Below are positions 58,214-64,000 of a DNA stretch of 64,000 bases, in pieces. The notes beneath the pieces were generated by a model, which saw nothing but the letters and a program-made list of their open reading frames with translations, did no database searches and had not been told where the DNA came from. The translations under genes and the position numbers were made by a program. Positions within the stretch are counted from its first letter, which is position 1, and each line of letters begins with the position of its first letter. The DNA comes from Carposina sasakii (lineage: Eukaryota; Arthropoda; Insecta; Lepidoptera; Carposinidae), in contig CP053157.1 of the NCBI GenBank assembly GCA_014607495.2, positions 10,168,001 to 10,232,000 of the forward strand. Direction: 5' to 3'.

Positions 58214-61200
58214 GTGTTAGTGTTATTAGGCGGCCTAGTTTCGTGGAGTCATGCTCAAGAGAGCGCCAAGACGGGGGACGGGGAAGGTCCCTGTGACATT
58301 ACAGTACAAGATGACAAAATGACACTCAACTGCTCGCGACGGAACTTCGACCAGATTCCCGAATTGCCCGAGCAGATATATAACGCTGATGAAGGTAATA
58401 CCGATAACAATAAGGTTTATCTAAGTATTAAGCAAACGTAAACTATGTGACGCAAATACGTACAGTAGCATATACCTATGTATGTATATAATATGTAATA
58501 CACTTGTCGTATTAATGTACCTACTATCTATTCAAGTTGACATTAACATCAAATAACCTAGTAACAGCAGAAATGTCTCACTCTATTCATCTGCCATAAG
58601 AGAAAATAAAGTTCCTAACAAATGATCACACAATCGACATTACTAGAATATCTGAGCTGAGCTTTACTGGGGGTGGGACAACGACGACGACGTTAAAGTC
58701 GCAATGGATAGGTATACCGTTTACCGATTTTTCATAGAAAACTTTCGTTGTTATTCTACAAATATGATCTCTAGACGATGATTTGACTATTAGTCTACGT
58801 GTTATTCCGATTTATAAGCTATTAGCTAACCAGACAGACGATGTCCTGTCTTAACTTTTTGTCTACCAATTGACAGTTATGTACCTAAAGTTACTATTTT
58901 CGTCAAATTTTCAAATGTTCCACTAAACTTAAAGATGCTTCTCCTGACAATAATTAACACAACAAACAATAATTGAATAAATTTTTCCATAGTTTTTGCG
59001 TGACAGAGAAACAAACAACCAAACATCTTTATATAAGTATTCTCAAAAACGTTTAAATTTACAATAAGAATCAGAAAAACGGGATCGAGCCTTGTGGCGT
59101 GTTCTGGGGGATGCCTACGTCCAGCAGTGGACTGCAATAGGCTGACGTAGACATCAGAATTTCCTGGCTCTGTTATTTAATTTTATTGTGGCGCCTTTTA
59201 CCAACTCATTCACGACCTCTAGCAGTCTTCTAGTTTTATCGCTAGTCGATAGACGGGCGATAACGCTTAGTTGCATACACTTGTAAGTGCAAGAAAATGC
59301 ATATTGGGCTCTTACGATGACTATAAGCTAGCCAATACCGCTATGTTTAAGTGGAATAGTATAACTTATCGTATATACATCGATGATAAAAAGGCTGAGC
59401 AACCCATTGTATTTCTCCAACATTCAACATGAAATTACCGCAATTGATTACTTTAATAACGAGAGTAAATAAGATTGCCATAGATAGATATAAAATAGTG
59501 AAGTTTATAAAAATATCCTAAAGCTGGTCACGCGGCCGGCGGCGCCGAGATGTAAAGGTGGGTTCCCACGGTGCGTGATTTCGCGGACGGACGCGGACGC
59601 GCCGACGGCTACGGACGGACGCGCACCACGGACGTGTCTGTATTACCACAGACGCTCCGTTTCCCACGATCCGTGGTGCGAGCTGGTGCGCGTCCGTCCG
59701 TAATATCACGCACCGTGGGAAGCCACCTTAAGACGATCATCTATTCAATCCAGTCAACAATCAAGCAAGATGATGGATAAAAGCAGAAAAATATACAGAA
59801 AATCAGAACACACAAAAAGCCAATTCAACAGTAATTACTAATTCAATTATTCCGCATAATACTAGTACAGATCGGTTTTTAACATTCAGCCATTTGTAAC
59901 AAAATGTGGCTAAAAACTATATCTCATATCCAATATCCATCCATCCAAATGATGTTTTCTTTCGCAGACGTAATAAGACATTATAATATTCAGGCACGCA
60001 CGCTAAGTCAAGCAGAGCAGTGATCTGCAATATGTTAATATTAATTAATGTCATAATTATTAGGATATAGATCGTGTTAACGGGCAGGTTTTTATACGAT
60101 AAATGCTTCAGAAAATGTGGTCAATCGATTTTGACCGTCACACTTAAAATAAACTTAAAATTTGTTTTACCTGTCCCTACCTATACATAGTATTTCGCTT
60201 AACACACCCGTTCACTTCAGTTATACTCCATATATTGTTCTACTACGGACCGATGACACTTTATGCCCTGACATCAAACTACATATTTCCTTCCAGACGG
60301 CTACATCCTCATAACCCTGTTCAACAACAGCATCACTAACGTGACGCGCCTGCCGGCGGTGCCCGGCGCACGCGTCGCCATCAGCTTCAAGTCCAACAAG
60401 ATAGCCGAGATTGAGGACGACGCCTTCAGGAACGTCGCCAACCTAGTCTACCTGGACTTGAGCAATAACTTCTTGACAGGTTTGTGACGTTCTACATGTA
60501 GTTGTTGCATGTGCTGATGCGGGTTTTACTAGAATACGTTAGTGCAGTCCAGCATATCGTAAGAGTCTACCTCGGAACTCAGGGATGTCCTCTCAGCTAG
60601 CAATGTCACTGATCATCTGGCCCGGCTATGCTAAAGGTCTTCTTCGTAATCCTTCAATTCTGGCTCGCCTATTTTGATATTGTAGTGAATTTGGTCATGC
60701 ATGACATGATGTTATTTCAATGTAGCTTTCATGTCTCTCCCAAACTTTAAAATAAACAGGCAAATGCTCGCGATTTGCGACTTTTAAGTATGCACTCCGG
60801 TTGCACTCCGTCCCCCGCGTCCCTGCGATCTTGATGATGGTGGCTAACACTATCTATCTATACATCTTCATCTTCTTCTATATCTATACAGGGTGTAACA
60901 GAAAGGGTATGTTAAGCGAAAAGCTATGTAAATAGCCCACTAAAGAGAACCTATTTCCAAAATTTGAGACTCGAAATCACATTTTTATTTTTCAAGATTG
61001 TATGAAAATTCCTGAGATATTTAAAAATTCTCCATACTATCGGGAAAAATAAACATGTGATTTCGGGTCTCAAATTTTGTGGATAGGTTCTCTACAGTGG
61101 GCTATTTACATAGCTTTTCGCTTAACATACCCTTTTTGTTACACCCTGTACATATAATAAAAATGTAACGGATCGCTGTCAGTACATGGAATATATATGA

Positions 61201-63714
61201 GAAAAAATATTACAGGAGACCTTTATCAACGCTATAGTGCCCAAAATAATGATTTTTGGATTGTCTGTTTGTCGGTTTGTCTGTGCGTTTGTGCACGCTA
61301 ATCTCAGAAACGGCTGAACCGATTTCGATGCACATTTCAGGAATATATTGTGACAGGTCCCACTTAACATATAGGCTACTTTTTATCCCGGATAGTTGAC
61401 ATTTTGTTTTTTCTGTAGTCCACGCAGACGGAGTCGTGGGCGTCCACTAGTTAGGAATAGAAGTACAGAATCCATCCGTTAATCATTAGTTTATGTTTAA
61501 GTGTGTGTGACGGTCAGAAAAAAATTTACAATATCTTTTCTCAAACTACATCTGAACTTGCACGAATCGGAAATAATAACGATGTTAGAATAGAAAATCG
61601 AGCGAAATAAAGCGGCGTTACATCACGTGATATTTAATAATTAATATTAATTCACGATCAATTAATTATACAGGGCGTAATAAAGGAGTTACTTAGATTT
61701 TTCAGATCCTCCATACACGAGACTCTTCACATAGTATTTCGCTTAACACACCCGTTCACTTCAGTTATACTCCGTATATTGTTCTACTACGGACCGATGA
61801 CCCTGTTCAACAACAGCATAACTGACGGCTGAACCGATTTCGATGCATTTTTCTGGAATATTTTGTGACAGGTCCCACTTAACATATAGGCTACTTTTTA
61901 TACCGGATAGTTGATATTTTGTTTTTTCTGTAGTCCACGCAGACGAAGTCGTGGGCGTCCACTAGTTAGGAATAGAAGTACAGAATCCATCCGTTAATCA
62001 AACCATTAAAACAAATAATGAGTGATGAAACTTAGACAAACACTGACAACTCACCACACATATAAAGCTTTGCAAATAACATGATATACAATAATATTAT
62101 ATCATAACGTTATCATAACCATATCATATTATCGTGGTGAAATAGGGTGGAATAGGGTATATGAATTTTTTTATTTCATTTTAATATTCTACGTAAAAAA
62201 TGAATGAAGTCTGCCCTTGGAATGGCATATCTAACTTTAACCGTTTTGGATTTACAGCAATTTAAAAAAAAAGCCGGCAAAATGTTTTTGAAACGCTCCG
62301 TTTGCTCCATACTAAAATGGCAAAGACTTTGACGTCATAGTAGACAACCGTCTCAAATTAGTATGGGAAAAATGCAATCTTATTTTATAAACGTAATATT
62401 TTATATTTTGTGTATTGTTGTCAATAAAAAATGTTTATTAATAGGTGCAGATATTAATAAAGTATTTATTAAATCAATGAGAAAATTAAAAATAGGGGTA
62501 AAATTTTATGTTTTTAACCCATATTTTGAATTTGTTGTATCTCCTTTTATATTGTAAATTTTTTTCGTAAAAAAATTCTAACTTTTAAACTCCTGTAACT
62601 TTGGTATTTACTAACCGATTGATGTTATTTTTGCACTATTCTATTTGTATTTGTAATATCTTTCGAAAATATAAAAAATCTGTTTTCGTGTCAGACGCAT
62701 ATTCCCTATTAGAACGACAGGCGTACTGCCCCGCGTTGCTGCTGCCTCTCACACGCTCTACTCTACGTATTGAGAGCGAAGAATCATTAGGTACATTATT
62801 CGGGATCAAATAAGTATCTGATCCTTTATTTTACTGATTGTATTCATGTGGGATAATAAATTACTTAACAATGTACGGTGAGCTTCTCTCCTAAGTCTAA
62901 CAAAGCATTCTTCAATAAATTAGTCTTAAATAGTGAGCATAAAGGCATTACCGACGCGGTCGTGACGCGTGACATTTTGAACATACATTAGAAGTTATGT
63001 AGATTACATTACACCTACACGATCTGTTTACAGACTGTTGCAAAAGGGCATCACGAATTCGTTTCTGAATACTATTACTTGCCTACAAATAGCATGCATG
63101 TTTGGGTTGGGACTAATTTTCTTATTAGCAAACTTGCACTAAGGATTAACTGTAATAATATAATACGTACATCAATTTAGCTATTTGTTGCAAGTGGACC
63201 AAAGTTTTTCTATAATATTTACTGACAGAACTAACAACTCCACAAATATCTAATAATGCATTCTAAAGTTACAAAATAGGGAATACCTAATGGGCCAAAC
63301 CCACTTTCAACTGAACCTACATAGGCTAATCCTTTTATTACCCACAACCATTAGCTAACTACTTCAGGCGACGATTTGTACCGTTTGTACGATATCGGTA
63401 AAAGTACAAAAAGTAATAAAGATAACACCTATCTTTGTACCATGTAAAAACAAGTCAACAAATACTGAAATCTGTTTACATTGCTTGCAGGTGATGTGCT
63501 GAGAAGTGAAATATTCCAAGGGCCATACAGCGATGGGGTCTACGGCGATATAGCGTTGGAAACTCTGAACATGGGCACCAATCAGATACATTCATTAGAT
63601 AGGTATCTGTTCCAACACACGCCGAATCTGACAAGGCTGTATCTGAACAACAATCCCATTGAAATCTTGGATCGCGTGACCATTCTAGCTCTATCTAGCG
63701 CTACGAAATTAGAG
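58214..63714 (+). CDS. Leucine-rich repeat protein, N-terminal part
   Basis: Coding exons 58214-58394, 60297-60479 and 63491-63714 join in frame (phases 1, 1, 0), and the gene continues past the right edge. The first exon opens after an acceptor TTTGTTGTAG and encodes a hydrophobic VLVLLGGLVSWSHA, the body of a signal peptide; the initiator ATG must be in an earlier exon that I could not find. An LRRNT-like cap follows (CDITVQDDKMTLNCSRRNFD, QIPELPEQIYNAD). Leucine-rich repeats come next: SFKSNKIAEIEDDAFRNVAN, LVYLDLSNNFLTG, LETLNMGTNQIHSLDRYLF, LTRLYLNNNPIEILDRV. It is probably secreted or a type I membrane protein for adhesion or recognition. The subfamily cannot be named from this part. 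RTE-like tails and a MITE fill the introns. Confidence 0.85.
59552..59730. repeat. GC-rich fold-back MITE
   Basis: Left end GGTGGGTTCCCACGGTGCGT, right end ACGCACCGTGGGAAGCCACC; the inner GGACGGACGCG / CGCGTCCGTCC blocks also pair. About 180 bp, much more GC-rich than its surroundings. LRR-gene intron. Confidence 0.88.
60887..61150. repeat. Fold-back MITE, TACAGGGTGTAACAGAAAGG family
   Basis: Complete copy, closely similar to 36424-36688, ending CCCTTTTTGTTACACCCTGT. It directly abuts the RTE-like tail at 61151. Confidence 0.9.
61151..61451 (+). repeat. RTE-like retroposon tail (CTAGT family)
   Basis: CATATAATAAAAATGTAACG start, GAGTCGTGGGCGTCCACTAG end. LRR-gene intron. Confidence 0.9.
61730..61999 (+). 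pseudogene. Internally deleted duplicate of LRR exon 60297 boundary
   Basis: 61730-61801 copies 60186-60257 (72 bp, one difference). 61801-61824 then copies exon sequence from about 60315 (CCTGTTCAACAACAGCAT). 61825-61966 copies the RTE-like tail at 61310-61451, and 61961-61999 repeats the flank GGAATAGAAGTACAGAATCC. The copy lacks the acceptor and the first 18 exon bases. Confidence 0.85.
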
Positions 63715-63734
63715 GTTGGTATAGTTTTATCTAT

Positions 63735-64000
63735 ACAAATAATAAAAATGTAACGGATCGCTGTCTGTACATGGAAGATATATAAGAAAAAATATTATAA
63801 ATACCTTTATCAACGCAATAGTACCCAATACAATAATTTTTGGAATTTTTGTCTGTTTGTCTGTGCGTTTGTGCACGCTAATCTCAGAAACGGCTGAACC
63901 GATTTCGATGCAGTTTTCAGGAATATATTGTAACAGGTCCCACTTAACATATAGGCTACTTTTATCCCGGGAAAATGTTTTTATCCGGATAATTTCGATA
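63735..64000 (+). repeat. RTE-like retroposon tail (CTAGT family), cut by window edge
   Basis: AATAATAAAAATGTAACGGA start, GCACGCTAATCTCAGAAACG middle. It begins about 20 nt after the donor of LRR exon 63491-63714. Confidence 0.9.

Noticed and set aside
58200..58230. ATG at about 58195 as the LRR start codon
   Set aside because: That ATG is followed by an in-frame stop within a few codons; the LRR frame opens only after the TTGTAG acceptor.

Overview
The window is a piece of an insect nuclear genome, most likely from a moth or butterfly. The genes are split into many exons with GT-AG introns in AT-rich DNA. The intronic and intergenic DNA is full of repeats typical of Lepidoptera: 3' tails of RTE-like and CR1-like retroposons, a Jockey fragment, tRNA-derived SINEs and many short fold-back elements. 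Lepidoptera is inferred from repeat style and protein resemblance; no alignment could be run.

Seven genes can be followed through splice sites. (1) MFSD11/UNC93-like membrane protein, minus, three 5' coding exons (696-12608), running off the left edge. (2) A BAR-RhoGAP of the ARHGAP17/ARHGAP44/RhoGAP92B family, plus, complete in six coding exons (13642-20078, 870 aa), divergent from gene 1. (3) Mitochondrial tyrosyl-tRNA synthetase, minus, eight coding exons (20929-23755, 476 aa), convergent with gene 2. (4) PRPP synthetase-associated protein, minus, six coding exons (27047-28602, 358 aa). (5) WDR3, a 90S pre-ribosome WD40 protein, plus, seventeen coding exons (30125-43070, 923 aa), divergent from gene 4. 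(6) A single-finger GATA transcription factor, minus, nine recognised coding exons (49705-58121), 5' end not found. (7) A secreted or membrane leucine-rich-repeat protein, plus, three coding exons (58214-63714), running off the right edge. The reading frames close exactly across the complete genes, which supports the exon boundaries.

The genes do not form a pathway. Genes 1 to 5 are mostly housekeeping genes packed with short intergenic distances; the GATA and LRR genes lie in a sparser, repeat-rich region and face each other, their nearest opposite-strand coding exons only 92 bp apart.

Accessory DNA: a TIR-flanked pogo/Tigger-like transposon relic (about 7249-9766) with a nested second repeat; an unclassified poly-T-headed repeat family in the 5' flanks of both YARS2 and PRPSAP; at least six families of inverted-repeat elements, several inside WDR3 introns; a 21-bp minisatellite in WDR3; LINE reverse-transcriptase fragments at 11.4, 32.3 and 51.0 kb. 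The most unusual structures are a 27-bp relic of the GATA finger exon next to a Jockey insertion, which differs from the live exon only by synonymous changes, and an internally deleted duplicate of an LRR exon boundary. No CRISPR, operon or prokaryotic feature is present, and I saw no clearly new biological system.
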